Positions 9,053 through 19,114 of a stretch of 64,000 nt of DNA are shown in pieces. The DNA is from Shinella zoogloeoides. GTDB lineage: Bacteria > Pseudomonadota > Alphaproteobacteria > Rhizobiales > Rhizobiaceae. The notes below the pieces were generated by a model that searched no databases, was not told where the DNA came from, and saw only the letters and a program-made list of their open reading frames with translations. Numbering within the stretch: the stretch's first letter is position 1; each line of letters opens with the position of its first letter. The stretch lies in NCBI RefSeq assembly GCF_003574625.1, contig NZ_QNUJ01000005.1, forward strand, positions 186,001-250,000, in the 5' to 3' direction. A program made the translations under genes and the position numbers.

Positions 9053-9092
9053 ACCGGCACGCTCGTGCCGACCCTTCCCGAGAGGGGAGGGT
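9053..9092. repeat. Short palindromic unit before glyS
   Basis: The stretch holds GGCACG-CT-CGTGCC followed by CCCTTCCCGAGAGGGGAGGG, two adjacent hairpins immediately upstream of the glyS ribosome binding site. It resembles rhizobial intergenic mosaic elements but has no second copy in the window. Confidence 0.4.
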
Positions 9093-9105
9093 GAGGAAAG
9101 TTGAC

Positions 9106-11325
9106 ATGCCCGATCTCCTGCTTGAACTCCGCTCCGAGGAAATTCCCGCCCGCATGCAGCGCAAGGCGGCCGGCGACCTGAAGAAGCTCGTCACCGACGC
9201 GCTCGTCGAGGCTGGCCTCACCTATGAAGGCGCGCGCGAATACTGGACGCCGCGCCGCCTGACGCTCGATATCCGCGGCCTCAACGCCCGTTCGAGTGAT
9301 GTGCGCGAGGAGATCAAGGGCCCGGCAACCTCCGCCCCCGAACAGGCAATCCAGGGCTTCCTGCGCAAGGCGGGCCTCGGCTCGGTTTCCGAAGCGCATG
9401 TGCATTCCGATCCGAAGAAGGGCGATTTCTACGTCGCCCATATCGTCAAGCCGGGCCGTACGGCCGACGAGATCATCGCCGAGGTGATGCCGGGCATCAT
9501 CCGCAATTTCCCCTGGCCGAAGTCGATGCGCTCGGGTGCGGCCTCTGCAAAACCCGGCGCGATTCGCTGGGTGCGTCCGCTGCAATCCATCGTCTGTACC
9601 TTCGGCTCGGAGACGGAGGAGACGCGCGTCGTGCCCTTCGAGGTCGACGGGCTTACTGCCGGCAACGTCACCTACGGCCACCGCTTCCATGCGCCCGAGG
9701 CCATCACCGTGCGCCGCTTCGAGGACTATGTCGCCAATCTGGAGAAGGCGAAGGTCGTTCTCGATGCCGAGCGCCGCAAGCAGATCATCGCGACGGATGC
9801 CAACAACATCGCCTTCGCCAGCGGCCTCGAACTGGTCGAGGACGAGGCCCTGCTGGAGGAGGTCTCCGGCCTCGTCGAATGGCCTCAGGTGCTGATGGGC
9901 ACCTTCGACGAGGAGTTCCTGGCGATCCCCTCGGAGATCATCCGCCTCACCATCAAGACCAACCAGAAATGCTTCGTCACCCGCAAGCCGGGCGCCGATA
10001 CGCTCTCCAACCACTTCATCCTGATCTCGAACATCGAGGCGAAGGACGGCGGCAAGGAGATCGTGCATGGCAACGGCAAGGTGGTGCGTGCCCGCCTTTC
10101 GGACGCCAAGCACTTCTGGCTGCGCGACCAGCACGACCTGCCCGACCTCGACACGCTGAAGGCCTCGGCCGAAAAGTTCGGTCTCGATCTTAAAAAGCCG
10201 CTCGACCAGCGCATGGCCAAGCTCGACGCGCTGAACGTCACCTTCCATGCCAAGCTCGGTACGCAGGGCGAACGCGTCACGCGCATCCGCAAGCTCGCTG
10301 CCGAGCTTGCGAAGGTCACCGGCGCCGATGCCGCTCTCGTCGATCGCGCCGTGGTGCTCGCCAAGGCGGACCTGCGCACGGAAGCCGTCGGCGAATTCCC
10401 GGAACTGCAGGGCATCATGGGCCGCAAATATGCGCTCCTGCAGGGCGAGGACGCCGCTGTCGCCGAAGCCATCGAAGATCATTACAAGCCGCAGGGCCCT
10501 TCCGACCGCGTGCCGGGCGGCAAGGTGGGCCTCACCGTAGCGCTCGCCGACAAGCTCGACACGCTGATCGGCTTCTGGGCCATCGACGAGAAGCCGACCG
10601 GCTCGAAGGACCCCTATGCGCTGCGCCGCGCCGCCCTCGGCGTCATTCGCATGTTGCTGGAGGGTGGCCTTCGCCTTTCGCTCGGCTCTGCCTTCGGCGC
10701 CTGGGCCGATGCGCAGGCTTATGACGGCGGCGTTCTGGTCTCCAAGCGTTATGGTGGCGGCACGCAGACCAGCGTTCTGGAGCGTGCGGCGTTTGATGAG
10801 AAATGCGCAGATCTGCTTGCCTTCTTCCATGATCGCCTGAAGGTCTATCTCCGCGACATGGGCGCGCGCCACGACCTCATCGACGCCGTGCTGACGCCGG
10901 AGGCCGACGATCTCCTGACGGTTGCCCGCCGCGTCGAGGCGCTGACGGCCTTCATCACCTCGGAGGAGGGACAGAACCTGCTCGCCGGTACCAAGCGCGC
11001 GACGCAGCTTCTCGCCTCCGAGGAGAAGAAGGGCACCGTCGTCGAGGGCGCCGTCTCGGTCGACCTTCTGAAGCTGGATGCCGAGAAGGCGCTTCACGCG
11101 GCCGTTGAAACCGCCTCGAAGGATGCGGCCGCGGCCGTCGCCGGCGAGGATTTCCGCGCGGCCATGGAAGCCCTCTCGACGCTCCGCGCGCCGGTGGACC
11201 AGTTCTTCAACGACGTCCTCGTCAATGACGAGGACCCGGCCATCCGCGCCAACCGCCTCGCGCTGCTCTCCGCCATCCGCGCGGCGACCGGCACGGTCGC
11301 GGATTTCTCCAGGATCACGGGGTAA
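9106..11325 (+). CDS. glyS: Glycyl-tRNA synthetase beta subunit
   Basis: Tetrameric (alpha2beta2) bacterial glycyl-tRNA synthetase needs this beta chain for tRNA binding and aminoacylation. The protein (739 residues from the ATG at 9106) begins with the typical [15 protein letters not shown] segment and is full length, somewhat longer than the E. coli chain. An in-frame TTG/ATG-like start further upstream (9022) would extend into palindromic sequence and is rejected; AGGAAAG precedes 9106. The alpha-subunit gene glyQ, which in many relatives lies close upstream, is not in this window. Confidence 0.96.
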   Translation: MPDLLLELRSEEIPARMQRKAAGDLKKLVTDALVEAGLTYEGAREYWTPRRLTLDIRGLNARSSDVREEIKGPATSAPEQAIQGFLRKAGLGSVSEAHVHSDPKKGDFYVAHIVKPGRTADEIIAEVMPGIIRNFPWPKSMRSGAASAKPGAIRWVRPLQSIVCTFGSETEETRVVPFEVDGLTAGNVTYGHRFHAPEAITVRRFEDYVANLEKAKVVLDAERRKQIIATDANNIAFASGLELVEDEALLEEVSGLVEWPQVLMGTFDEEFLAIPSEIIRLTIKTNQKCFVTRKPGADTLSNHFILISNIEAKDGGKEIVHGNGKVVRARLSDAKHFWLRDQHDLPDLDTLKASAEKFGLDLKKPLDQRMAKLDALNVTFHAKLGTQGERVTRIRKLAAELAKVTGADAALVDRAVVLAKADLRTEAVGEFPELQGIMGRKYALLQGEDAAVAEAIEDHYKPQGPSDRVPGGKVGLTVALADKLDTLIGFWAIDEKPTGSKDPYALRRAALGVIRMLLEGGLRLSLGSAFGAWADAQAYDGGVLVSKRYGGGTQTSVLERAAFDEKCADLLAFFHDRLKVYLRDMGARHDLIDAVLTPEADDLLTVARRVEALTAFITSEEGQNLLAGTKRATQLLASEEKKGTVVEGAVSVDLLKLDAEKALHAAVETASKDAAAAVAGEDFRAAMEALSTLRAPVDQFFNDVLVNDEDPAIRANRLALLSAIRAATGTVADFSRITG

Positions 11326-11338
11326 GGGGCGGGCGCTG

Positions 11339-11833
11339 ATGGCCGGCAGGATCCTCATCAGCGCTTGTCTTGCCGGTCTGCCGGTCCGCTACAACGGGTC
11401 GGCCAAGCCGCTCGTCCATGCGGCCGTCGACCGCTGGATGGCGGAGGGGCGGCTGGTGACGCTCTGTCCGGAGCTTGCGGGCGGCTTCCAGGTGCCGCGG
11501 CCGCCGGCGGAAATCGAGAACGGGCTCGATGGCGACGACGTGCTCGACGGACGGGCGCGGGTGCTGGAAATTTCCGGCGGGGACGTGTCCGCCGCCTATA
11601 TCGACGGCGCGCGCATCGCGCTCGACGTCGCGCGAAAGAACGATTGCCGCCATGCGCTTCTGATCGACGGCAGCCCGTCCTGCGGCTCCGGTTTCGTCTA
11701 TGACGGTTCGTTTTCGGGTAGCCGGCATGCCGGGCAGGGCGTGACGGCGGCGCTGTTGCGGCGCAGCGGCATTGCCGTCTATTCCGACCGCGAGGTCGAC
11801 CGGCTCGTCAGCGATATGGGGGAGAGCGGCTGA
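11339..11833 (+). CDS. DUF523 domain-containing protein
   Basis: A 164-residue protein of the small DUF523 family, function unknown. Family hallmarks are visible: ILISACLAGLPVRYNG at the N-terminus, a CPE motif followed by PRPPAEIE, and DGSPSCGSG near residue 117. The conserved cysteines suggest metal or cluster binding, but no activity is established. It begins 13 bases after glyS and may be cotranscribed with it. A GC-rich hairpin follows. Confidence 0.85.
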   Translation: MAGRILISACLAGLPVRYNGSAKPLVHAAVDRWMAEGRLVTLCPELAGGFQVPRPPAEIENGLDGDDVLDGRARVLEISGGDVSAAYIDGARIALDVARKNDCRHALLIDGSPSCGSGFVYDGSFSGSRHAGQGVTAALLRRSGIAVYSDREVDRLVSDMGESG

Positions 11834-11839
11834 TACGCG

Positions 11840-11867
11840 TGCGCCCCTGCTTGAGGTCAGGGGCGCA
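11840..11867 (+). terminator. Hairpin after DUF523 gene
   Basis: TGCGCCCCTG (11840-11849) pairs with CAGGGGCGCA (11858-11867) across an 8-base loop. There is no T run after it, so it is only a possible terminator or RNA-stability hairpin. Confidence 0.4.
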
Positions 11868-11934
11868 GACGTCCGCTTTCGCGGATTCCTGTCAGCCTGG
11901 AGGGACTGAGAGGCAGGGCCTCCCTAATATGGGG

Positions 11935-12393
11935 TCAATCCAGCCGAAGTTCAAATTTTCCCGGATCAAACTCGCGTGAAGAGGCGATCGCGGCCGTTTT
12001 CGCATGCCGTGCCGCGCCTTCGTCGAGCGCGCCGGTCTGGGTGCCGGCATCCACGGTCACCGCATTCTCTTCGGTGTCCGTGCTTGCGGCCTGCGTGGTC
12101 TCTGCCGGCGCCTTGCTGACGAAGACCACGGGCGAGCCGCCCATCCAGGCTTCCGTGCGGAAGATCTTGCGCTCGCCGTTCTCCTCGCGGACCTCGACCT
12201 TCTGCGTGCCGGGCGCAATGGCGTCGACATGATAGGTCGCGGCCTTGATCTTGGGCTTCAGCGCCGGGCAGTCGCCGCACCGGATCGTCTCGATGCTGTC
12301 CGCCGAGACGGCATCCTCGACGGGACGGATCGAACCCGCAAAGGCGGGGGCGGCAAGAAGCGCGAAGGCAAGGGTCGGCAACAGGATACGCAT
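11935..12393 (-). CDS. Small secreted protein, HPE1-like domain
   Basis: A 152-residue protein with a clear signal peptide (LLPTLAFALLAAPAFAG, about residues 4-20). The mature part contains SIETIRCGDCP, GTQKVEVREENGERKIFRTE and AWMGGSPVVFVSKAP, which resemble the rhizobial family annotated as plant virulence effector HPE1-like. The CGDC pair may form a disulfide or bind metal. Function unknown; an effector role should not be assumed from the family name. AGGAGA precedes the ATG. It is a single gene convergent with the glyS-DUF523 unit. Confidence 0.7.
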   Translation of the reverse strand: MRILLPTLAFALLAAPAFAGSIRPVEDAVSADSIETIRCGDCPALKPKIKAATYHVDAIAPGTQKVEVREENGERKIFRTEAWMGGSPVVFVSKAPAETTQAASTDTEENAVTVDAGTQTGALDEGAARHAKTAAIASSREFDPGKFELRLD

Positions 12394-12497
12394 CGACGGT
12401 TCTCCTCATCGGTGAGGGGAGAATAGCGCCCGTCGGTTACGAGCCCGTCAGGGGAAATGGTAAAATTTGATGAAACGGCGTTTTTCGCCGGTTGCCG

Positions 12498-13769
12498 TCA
12501 GGCCCTTTCGCGGGCGACCGCGCGCCAGCCGATGTCGCGGCGGCAGAAGCCGTTTTCCCATTTCACCCGGTCAAGCGCCGCATATGCCGCCTTTTGCGCC
12601 TCGGCGACGGTCGGCGCGACGGCGGTGACGTTCAGCACGCGCCCGCCGGTCGCCACGAGCTGGCCGTCCTTCAGCGCTGTGCCGGCATGGAACACCTTCG
12701 TCGCGGCGTCGTCGGCCGGCAGCGATAGGATCGGCGTCGCCTTCTCGTAGGCGCCGGGATAGCCCTTCGAGGCCATGACCACGGTGAGCGCGGGGTCGTT
12801 GCGCCATTCGGCGGAAACCTTGTCAAGCCGGCCGATGGCGGCAGCGTGGAGGATCGGCAGCAGGTCGCTTTCGAGCCGCATCATCAGCACTTGGCACTCC
12901 GGATCGCCGAAACGCACGTTGTATTCGATGAGCTCGGGGCCCTTGGCGGTGATCATCAGGCCGGCGAAGAGCACGCCCTGGAAGGGATGGCCGTCCGCCG
13001 CCATGCCGCGGATCGTCGGCTCGATGATCTCCTTCATCGTGCGCTCGACCATGCCGGGGGTCATCACCGGGGCCGGCGAATAGGCGCCCATGCCGCCGGT
13101 GTTCGGGCCGGTATCGCCGTCGCCGACGCGCTTGTGGTCCTGCGCGGAGGCGAGCGGCAAGGCGTTCACGCCGTCGCAAAGGCAGAAGAAGCTCGCCTCC
13201 TCGCCGTCGAGAAAGGCTTCCACGACGACTTCCGCGCCGGCCGCACCGAAAGCGCCGTCGAAGCAGTCGTCGACGGCCGCCAGAGCCTCGGGCAGCGTCA
13301 TGGCGACGGTCACACCCTTGCCGGCGGCAAGCCCGTCCGCCTTGATGACGATCGGCGCGCCCTCGGCCTCGATATAGGCTTTGGCGGAGGCGGCGTCGGT
13401 GAAGCGCTGGTAGGCGCCGGTCGGGATGTCGTATTTGGCGCAGAGGTCCTTGGTGAAGCCCTTGGAGCCTTCGAGCTGGGCGGCGGCCGCCGAAGGCCCG
13501 AAGACATCGATGCCGGCCGCGCGCAGCACGTCGGCAAGGCCCGCGACGAGCGGGGCTTCCGGGCCGACGACGACGAAGGAGATGCCGTTCTCGCGGCAGA
13601 AGGCGGAGACCGCCGCATGGTCCTCGATATCGAGGGAGACCAGCGTCGCGCATTCGGCGATGCCGGGATTGCCGGGGGCGGCGTAGAGCGTGGTGAGGAG
13701 GGGCGATTGCGCCAGCTTCCAGGCAAGGGCGTGCTCGCGTCCGCCCGATCCGATCAACAGAACCTTCAT
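12498..13769 (-). CDS. purD: Phosphoribosylamine-glycine ligase
   Basis: Joins glycine to phosphoribosylamine with ATP in the second step of de novo purine synthesis. The 423-residue protein shows the N-terminal [17 protein letters not shown] motif, the ATP-grasp core and the substrate loop [20 protein letters not shown]. Length is standard. It is monocistronic here, with about 270 bases before the next divergent gene. Confidence 0.97.
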   Translation of the reverse strand: MKVLLIGSGGREHALAWKLAQSPLLTTLYAAPGNPGIAECATLVSLDIEDHAAVSAFCRENGISFVVVGPEAPLVAGLADVLRAAGIDVFGPSAAAAQLEGSKGFTKDLCAKYDIPTGAYQRFTDAASAKAYIEAEGAPIVIKADGLAAGKGVTVAMTLPEALAAVDDCFDGAFGAAGAEVVVEAFLDGEEASFFCLCDGVNALPLASAQDHKRVGDGDTGPNTGGMGAYSPAPVMTPGMVERTMKEIIEPTIRGMAADGHPFQGVLFAGLMITAKGPELIEYNVRFGDPECQVLMMRLESDLLPILHAAAIGRLDKVSAEWRNDPALTVVMASKGYPGAYEKATPILSLPADDAATKVFHAGTALKDGQLVATGGRVLNVTAVAPTVAEAQKAAYAALDRVKWENGFCRRDIGWRAVARERA

Positions 13770-14041
13770 GCCCGTACCCTCGACCTGATGCTTGTTGCTG
13801 GCGGGTTAAGGGGACGGGGGCGAAAGGTCAAGGGCCGCGGCGCTCGGGAGCATTGCGGCGCCCTTTTCCTCGGTGGTACGATGAAGGAATTCCCGCTCGG
13901 TGCCGGGAATTCGAACGAATCGTTTCACCTTCGAAAGCTGGCGAATGGTTAGCGAATCGGTAATGAAACGTGGCTAATGTTCGTGCAATCAAAGGTTTCG
14001 GCGCCCCGCGGCGGGTGCGCCGGCAAAGCGAGGATTGTGTC

Positions 14042-14851
14042 TTGAGTATCCGTTTCCCGGCCGCAATGACTGCGGCCGCCCTTCTTCTTGCGCCCATTTC
14101 CGCCCTTGCAGGCGACGGCGAGCACTTCTGGTCCGGCGACTGGTATCTGAAGGTGGGGGCCGCCGGCTTCGCCGCGCCGCGCTATGAGGGCGCCAAGGGC
14201 CATCTGTTCCAGGTCACGCCGCTGATCTCGCTCGGCAAGGCCGGCAGCACGGTGCGCTTCTCCTCGCGCAACGACAATCCCTCCTTCGCGCTGATCGACA
14301 ACGGCGCTTTTCGCGCAGGGGCGACCGGCAAGCTGGTCATGCCGCGCGACGAGGATGACAGCGCCGACCTCAAGGGCCTGACGCCGGTGAAGCTGGGTGG
14401 CGAACTCGGTGCGTTCGCGGAAGCCTATCCGACGGACTGGCTGCGCGTGCGCGGCGAGGTGCGCCATGGCATCCGCAGCCACCACGGCATCGTGGCGGAT
14501 GTGGCGGCCGACGCCTTCGTCGATATCACGCCGGACGTGCGCCTGTCCGCCGGTCCGCGCCTTACCGTCGCGTCGAACGACTATATGGACGCCTATTACC
14601 GGGTGAAGCCGAGCCAGGTCGCGGCCTCCGGCCTTGCCGCCTACGATCCGGGCGGCGGCATCCAGTCGGTCGGCGCGGGCGCGGCGATCACCTGGCAGGT
14701 CAATGAGAAGATCGAGACCAGCGCCTTCGCCGAATACAAGCGCCTCATGGGCCCGGCGGCGGATTCGAGCCTCGTCAAGCAGCGCGGCGAGCGCGATCAA
14801 TTCCTGATCGGCGTTGCAGCCACCTACCGCTTCGATTTCACGCTGCGCTGA
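14042..14851 (+). CDS. MipA/OmpV family outer membrane protein
   Basis: Predicted outer-membrane beta-barrel related to MipA (MltA-interacting) and OmpV. A signal peptide (PAAMTAAALLLAPISALAGD) is followed by WSGDWYLKVGAAGFAAPRYE, repeated amphipathic strands and a C-terminal YRFDFTLR strand typical of porin-like barrels. The start is placed at TTG 14042 because GCGAGGA precedes it and it gives a normal signal peptide; a GTG at 13970 would give 293 residues and has no ribosome binding site. Ligand unknown. Confidence 0.82.
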   Translation: MSIRFPAAMTAAALLLAPISALAGDGEHFWSGDWYLKVGAAGFAAPRYEGAKGHLFQVTPLISLGKAGSTVRFSSRNDNPSFALIDNGAFRAGATGKLVMPRDEDDSADLKGLTPVKLGGELGAFAEAYPTDWLRVRGEVRHGIRSHHGIVADVAADAFVDITPDVRLSAGPRLTVASNDYMDAYYRVKPSQVAASGLAAYDPGGGIQSVGAGAAITWQVNEKIETSAFAEYKRLMGPAADSSLVKQRGERDQFLIGVAATYRFDFTLR

Positions 14852-14910
14852 ATCCCATCTGCGGCCATGCGCCGGCTTGACCGGGGCGTGGCCGCTTGCG
14901 ATCTAGGTGC

Positions 14911-15864
14911 ATGATCAGCACCTCCTCCGATTCCGGCCGCGTTTCCGACGCGCCTTCCGATAACTGGGTCTACCGCGTCCTGCCGCGCGGGGCCTGGCCC
15001 TATGCGCAGCTTGCCCGCTGGGACCGGCCGATCGGCTGGCAGCTGCTGATGTGGCCCTGCTTCTGGTCGGCGGCGCTGGCGGCCAATGTCGCGGCGGCGG
15101 CCGGCAGCTTCGACTGGCTGCGGTTCCTCGCGCATCTCTTGCTGTTCTTCATCGGCTCGGTCGCCATGCGCGGGGCGGGCTGCACCTATAACGACCTCGT
15201 CGACCACGATATCGACCAGGCGGTCGCCCGCACCCGCTCGCGCCCGCTGCCGTCCGGCCGCGTCACGCGCCGCCAGGCGAAGATCTTCATCGTGCTGCAG
15301 GCGCTCGTCGGCCTCGTCGTCCTCCTGCAGTTCAATCTCTTCTCCATCGGGCTCGGCGTGGCCTCGCTGCTGATCGTCGCGGTCTATCCCTTCGCCAAGC
15401 GCTTCACCGACTGGCCGCAGTTCTTCCTCGGCATGGCCTTTTCCTGGGGCGCGCTGATGGGTTGGGCGGCGGTCTTCGGCGCGCTGTCGCTCGCGCCCGT
15501 CGCGCTCTACATCGCCGCGATCGCCTGGACCATCGGCTACGACACGATCTATGCCCACCAGGACAAGGAGGACGACGCGCTGATCGGCGTGCGCTCCACC
15601 GCCCGCCTCTTCGGCGAGAAGACCCGGCAATGGCTCGTCGGCCTCTACGGCCTGACGGTGGCGCTCATCGCGCTGTCCTTCTGGCTGGCCGGCGTCGGCG
15701 TCATCGGCTGGCTCGGCCTTGCGGCCGCCGCTTTGATGCTCGCCTGGCAGATCCGATCGCTCGATATCGACGATCCGGTGCAGTGCCTTGCGCTGTTCAA
15801 GTTCAACCACGTCGTCGGCTTCGCCATCTTCCTCGCGCTGGCGGTCGCCATTCCCTTCGCCTGA
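14911..15864 (+). CDS. ubiA: 4-hydroxybenzoate octaprenyltransferase
   Basis: Integral membrane prenyltransferase that attaches the polyprenyl tail to 4-hydroxybenzoate in ubiquinone synthesis. The 317-residue protein has about eight membrane segments and both aspartate-rich metal-diphosphate motifs: YNDLVDHDID near residue 90 and YDTIYAHQDKEDD near residue 210. The start at ATG 14911 follows AGG; an upstream TTG adds only five residues. It ends in a bidirectional terminator shared with the converging gene. Confidence 0.95.
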   Translation: MISTSSDSGRVSDAPSDNWVYRVLPRGAWPYAQLARWDRPIGWQLLMWPCFWSAALAANVAAAAGSFDWLRFLAHLLLFFIGSVAMRGAGCTYNDLVDHDIDQAVARTRSRPLPSGRVTRRQAKIFIVLQALVGLVVLLQFNLFSIGLGVASLLIVAVYPFAKRFTDWPQFFLGMAFSWGALMGWAAVFGALSLAPVALYIAAIAWTIGYDTIYAHQDKEDDALIGVRSTARLFGEKTRQWLVGLYGLTVALIALSFWLAGVGVIGWLGLAAAALMLAWQIRSLDIDDPVQCLALFKFNHVVGFAIFLALAVAIPFA

Positions 15865-15876
15865 GCCGGACGCGGA

Positions 15877-15905
15877 AAAGCCGGCCGCAGGGAACGGCCG
15901 GCTTT
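15877..15905. terminator. Bidirectional terminator between ubiA and DUF6101-like gene
   Basis: AAAGCCGGCCG (15877-15887) pairs with CGGCCGGCTTT (15895-15905) across a 7-base loop. It sits between two converging genes and has A and T runs on the respective sides, so it can serve both. Confidence 0.8.
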
Positions 15906-15931
15906 CCGGAGGTCAAATCGTCATCGCAGGC

Positions 15932-16495
15932 TCAACGGCGGGCGATGATCTCCCGGCCGTCGATCTTCATCTGGACGCCGAGCTTGCCGGTCGTGCGGCG
16001 CACCAGGAAGCGGGGGCGACGATCCGCGAAGTAGGAATGGCGGCGGCGCGGTTTCGCGGGGCGGCTGCCGACCGTCAGGTTGTCGTCGAGCGGGCGGGCG
16101 ACGCCGTCGGCTTCCACCATCAGCATGGGAATGCGGTAGGCCTCGGCCCAGCTGCGCCAGTCGGCGGCGATGTCGCAGAGATCGTGCGCCACCAGAAGCG
16201 GGATGCAGAGGTCCGGGTCGTCGTGATGCAACTCGAGCGTGACGGTCACGTCGCCGTCGCCATGGTCGATGGCGCGGGCGGCGACGCCCTTGAAGGCGCG
16301 GGCCGGCAGTGCGATGGACAGCGGCAGGCCGCTGGAGGGAAGCACCTTGCGCAGCACGGCGCCGCGCTCGTCGAGGGTGATCGTGGCGTCGGTTCCCTCG
16401 GTGCGCAGCTCGAAGGTCACCTGCTGCGGGAAGCGCTTGGGATCGAGCCGGAGCGTGCTGCCGGCCCAGGCCGGCTTGGAAACGGTATTCAGCAT
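15932..16495 (-). CDS. DUF6101-like hypothetical protein
   Basis: The 187-residue protein from ATG 16495 starts MLNTVSKPAWAGSTLRLDP and has a basic C-terminus (RPAKPRRRHSYFADRRPRFL). It resembles a short uncharacterised rhizobial family (DUF6101, assignment from memory). No enzyme motif, signal peptide or membrane segment is visible. The central part alternates strands as in a PilZ-like or beta-sandwich domain, but this is weak. The frame remains open upstream to 16642, where residues look non-coding. Confidence 0.65.
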   Translation of the reverse strand: MLNTVSKPAWAGSTLRLDPKRFPQQVTFELRTEGTDATITLDERGAVLRKVLPSSGLPLSIALPARAFKGVAARAIDHGDGDVTVTLELHHDDPDLCIPLLVAHDLCDIAADWRSWAEAYRIPMLMVEADGVARPLDDNLTVGSRPAKPRRRHSYFADRRPRFLVRRTTGKLGVQMKIDGREIIARR

Positions 16496-16789
16496 GTCTT
16501 TCGCCCTTGTTTTCCTTGAGAGCCGGTGTCCGGTCTTCTCATCGGGACTTTGCGTCCTCTGAGGGGGAGAATAGGCGCGCCCCCTTCCATGCCGCTTAAA
16601 AATCGCGGTTAAGAAAACTTTGCAGTTCCTGATGGTTAGCAAAACCGCACGGGTCAGGGTTTAGGAGAGGTGAACGCGGGCCGGCGCATTCGAGCCATGG
16701 CCCGACAGGCCGGGACAAGCCTCGCGGGCGACAATGGCGCCGATCGGCCCCTGCGCGCGCGGCCGGTGACTGGAAGGAACGGTTTCCCG

Positions 16790-19114
16790 ATGCTGTCGAC
16801 CTATACGAGCTACAACCTCATCGCGAAGGACATGCTGAAGTCGCTGAACCGCACCGCGGCCGAGGCGACCAACGCGCGCGATGCCGATTACTACAGGGAG
16901 AATATCGGCAAGGTTTCCTCGGTCGACGAATTCCTCGACGACTACCGGCTCTATTCCTATGCCATGAAGGCCTATGGCCTGGAGGAGATGACCTATGCGA
17001 AGGCCTTCATGCGCCAGGTGCTGGACAGCGACCTGACGGATGCCAACAGCTTCGCCAACAAGCTGACGGACACGCGCTACCGCGATTTCGCCAGCGCCTT
17101 CAGCTTCACGCCCTCGACCGCGACGGCGCAGACCGAAACGCAGCTCGATTCCATCATCGGCCTCTATTCCGCCACCGCCGCCAATGCCGGCGCGGCGCTC
17201 AAGGAGGAGACCCGCTATTACAATGTCGTCATCGACACGGTGACGAGTGCCGACCAGCTCATCAACAACGACCGCCTGCGCAACTACGTGTTCACCGCCT
17301 TCGGCATCGACCCGAACACCTATTCGCGGGAGGTGGTGCGCGGGGTCCTCGGCAGCGATCCCGACGATCCGGCCAGCTATTTCAGCACCGAGTTCGGCGC
17401 CCGCGAGACGGATGCCGTGGCGGCGATCCAGGCTGCGAACAGCGAGCTGTCGACCCTTCCTTCCAACGATGCCAACAAGGCGCGGATCGCCGAGCTCAAG
17501 GCGGAAATCAGCCGGCAGAGCGCCATCATCGTCACGGCCGAGAAATATCGCGCGCTGGCGGAAGCCTACAATTTCGCCAGCGACGGGACGGCGACGGCCG
17601 GCACCGTGCAGGACGCGGACCAGAAGGCGGCCACGAACCAGCTCTACACGCTCTCCAATCCGCGCGTGACCTCCGAGGCGGCGCTGATCAACAAGGACTA
17701 TTTCGAAAGCCGCATCGGCAGCGTGACGACGGCGAGCGAGCTCGTCAACGACCCGCGCCTGCTGAACTACATCAAGGTCGCCTTCGACCTCAACAAGGCG
17801 TCCGTCGTCAGCTCCACGATCGCCAATATCCTGACGAGCGACCCCGACCCGGACAACGCGACCAGCTACATCAACCTGTTCGGCGGTGCCGACAAGGCGA
17901 AATACGTCGCGCTGCGCGCCGCCTTCAACTTCCAGGAGGACGGCACGCTCGCCGCCGGCCAGGCCGCGCAGACGGCGGCGCAGACCGCCACCGCCACGAA
18001 CGCCTACATGATCCATTACAACGACAAGGACGACGAGGCCGACGCGACCGCCATCAAGCAGTTCAAGAGCCAGATCGGCGCGGTGAAGACCGTGAAGGAC
18101 TTCGTCGGCGAAGCCTCCATCTATAACTTTGCGTTGAAGGCCTTCGGCATCGATCCGGCGAAGGTTTCCGCCTTCACCATCAAGAAGGTGATGCAAAGCG
18201 ACCTCAACGATCCCAAGAGCTATGTGTACCAGCTCAAGGACGATCGTTTCGTCCAGCTCGCCAAGGCGTTCAATTTCGGTTCGGACGGCAATATCACCGC
18301 GCCGAAGCTGGCACAGTCGGAAGCCGAAATCCTCGTCATGTCCCGCGCCTATGTGACGGTGAAATCCCGTTTCGGAACGGAGGATGACAAGAAGAAGGCG
18401 GAAGAGGAGGCCAAATATTACTCCACGCAGATGCAGAAGGTGGAGTCCGTCGAGGATTTCCTTGCCGACGACCGCCTCGTCTCCTTCGTGCTGACGGCGA
18501 ACGGCATCGATCCGGAAAGCGTCGACGCCACCTTCATGCAGAAGATCTTCACCTCCGACCTCGACGACCCGAAGAGTTTCGCCAACCAGCAGGCGGACCG
18601 CGCCTATCGCAAGATCGTCGCCTCCTTCAACTTCAATGCCGAGGGCAAGGTCACGCAGCCGGACGACGCGGAGATCCAGTCGCGCCGCGGCATCTACGAG
18701 ACGATCGACAGCCATGTGCAGCAGATGCTGGAGGAAGAGGCCGGCGACGACAATGCCGGCGTGCGCCTCGCGCTCTATTTCCAGCGCAAGGCCGAGACGA
18801 TCACCAGCCCCTACGACATCCTCGCCGACGACGCGCTGTTCGAGGTCTTCAAGGTGATCTACCAGCTGCCCGACGAGATCGGCAGCGCCGATATCGATGC
18901 GCAGGCGGAGATGATCAAGCGCCATCTCGAGCTCAAGGACCTGCAGGACCCCGAAGCGGTTTCGAAGATGATCGTGAAGTTCTCGGTCCTCTACGACCTC
19001 GACAACCAGACGAATACCGATCCCGCCCTTTCGGTGCTGACCAGCTCCGGCTCCTCCGGCATCAGCGCCGACCTCATGATGTCGCTGGCGCAGCTGCGCC
19101 CGGGCGGGTCCTGA
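16790..19114 (+). CDS. Large DUF1217 repeat protein (six repeats)
   Basis: A 774-residue protein built from about six DUF1217-like repeats starting near residues 34, 141, 302, 422, 541 and 660. Each has a YY..I..V.S..EFL.D.RL pattern, then AFGID or a variant, then SDL.DP.SF and often AFNF. DUF1217 proteins in rhizobia are usually encoded in flagellar clusters, but no flagellar gene is near here. There is no signal peptide or membrane segment. AAGGAA lies 10 bases before the ATG. It abuts the converging oxidase gene with no spacing. The role could be motility- or surface-associated; this is inference from the family. Confidence 0.8.
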   Translation: MLSTYTSYNLIAKDMLKSLNRTAAEATNARDADYYRENIGKVSSVDEFLDDYRLYSYAMKAYGLEEMTYAKAFMRQVLDSDLTDANSFANKLTDTRYRDFASAFSFTPSTATAQTETQLDSIIGLYSATAANAGAALKEETRYYNVVIDTVTSADQLINNDRLRNYVFTAFGIDPNTYSREVVRGVLGSDPDDPASYFSTEFGARETDAVAAIQAANSELSTLPSNDANKARIAELKAEISRQSAIIVTAEKYRALAEAYNFASDGTATAGTVQDADQKAATNQLYTLSNPRVTSEAALINKDYFESRIGSVTTASELVNDPRLLNYIKVAFDLNKASVVSSTIANILTSDPDPDNATSYINLFGGADKAKYVALRAAFNFQEDGTLAAGQAAQTAAQTATATNAYMIHYNDKDDEADATAIKQFKSQIGAVKTVKDFVGEASIYNFALKAFGIDPAKVSAFTIKKVMQSDLNDPKSYVYQLKDDRFVQLAKAFNFGSDGNITAPKLAQSEAEILVMSRAYVTVKSRFGTEDDKKKAEEEAKYYSTQMQKVESVEDFLADDRLVSFVLTANGIDPESVDATFMQKIFTSDLDDPKSFANQQADRAYRKIVASFNFNAEGKVTQPDDAEIQSRRGIYETIDSHVQQMLEEEAGDDNAGVRLALYFQRKAETITSPYDILADDALFEVFKVIYQLPDEIGSADIDAQAEMIKRHLELKDLQDPEAVSKMIVKFSVLYDLDNQTNTDPALSVLTSSGSSGISADLMMSLAQLRPGGS

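Noticed and set aside
9025-11358. Open frame of 777 codons antisense to glyS
   Set aside because: Mirror frame of glyS without any domain.
13828-13900. GC-rich inverted stretch followed by CCCTTTT upstream of purD, terminator-like
   Set aside because: Stem is imperfect and no rightward gene ends here.
16661-18925. Open frame of 754 codons antisense to the DUF1217 gene
   Set aside because: High GC at third positions keeps the antisense frame open; the composition is not protein-like and there is no ribosome binding site.
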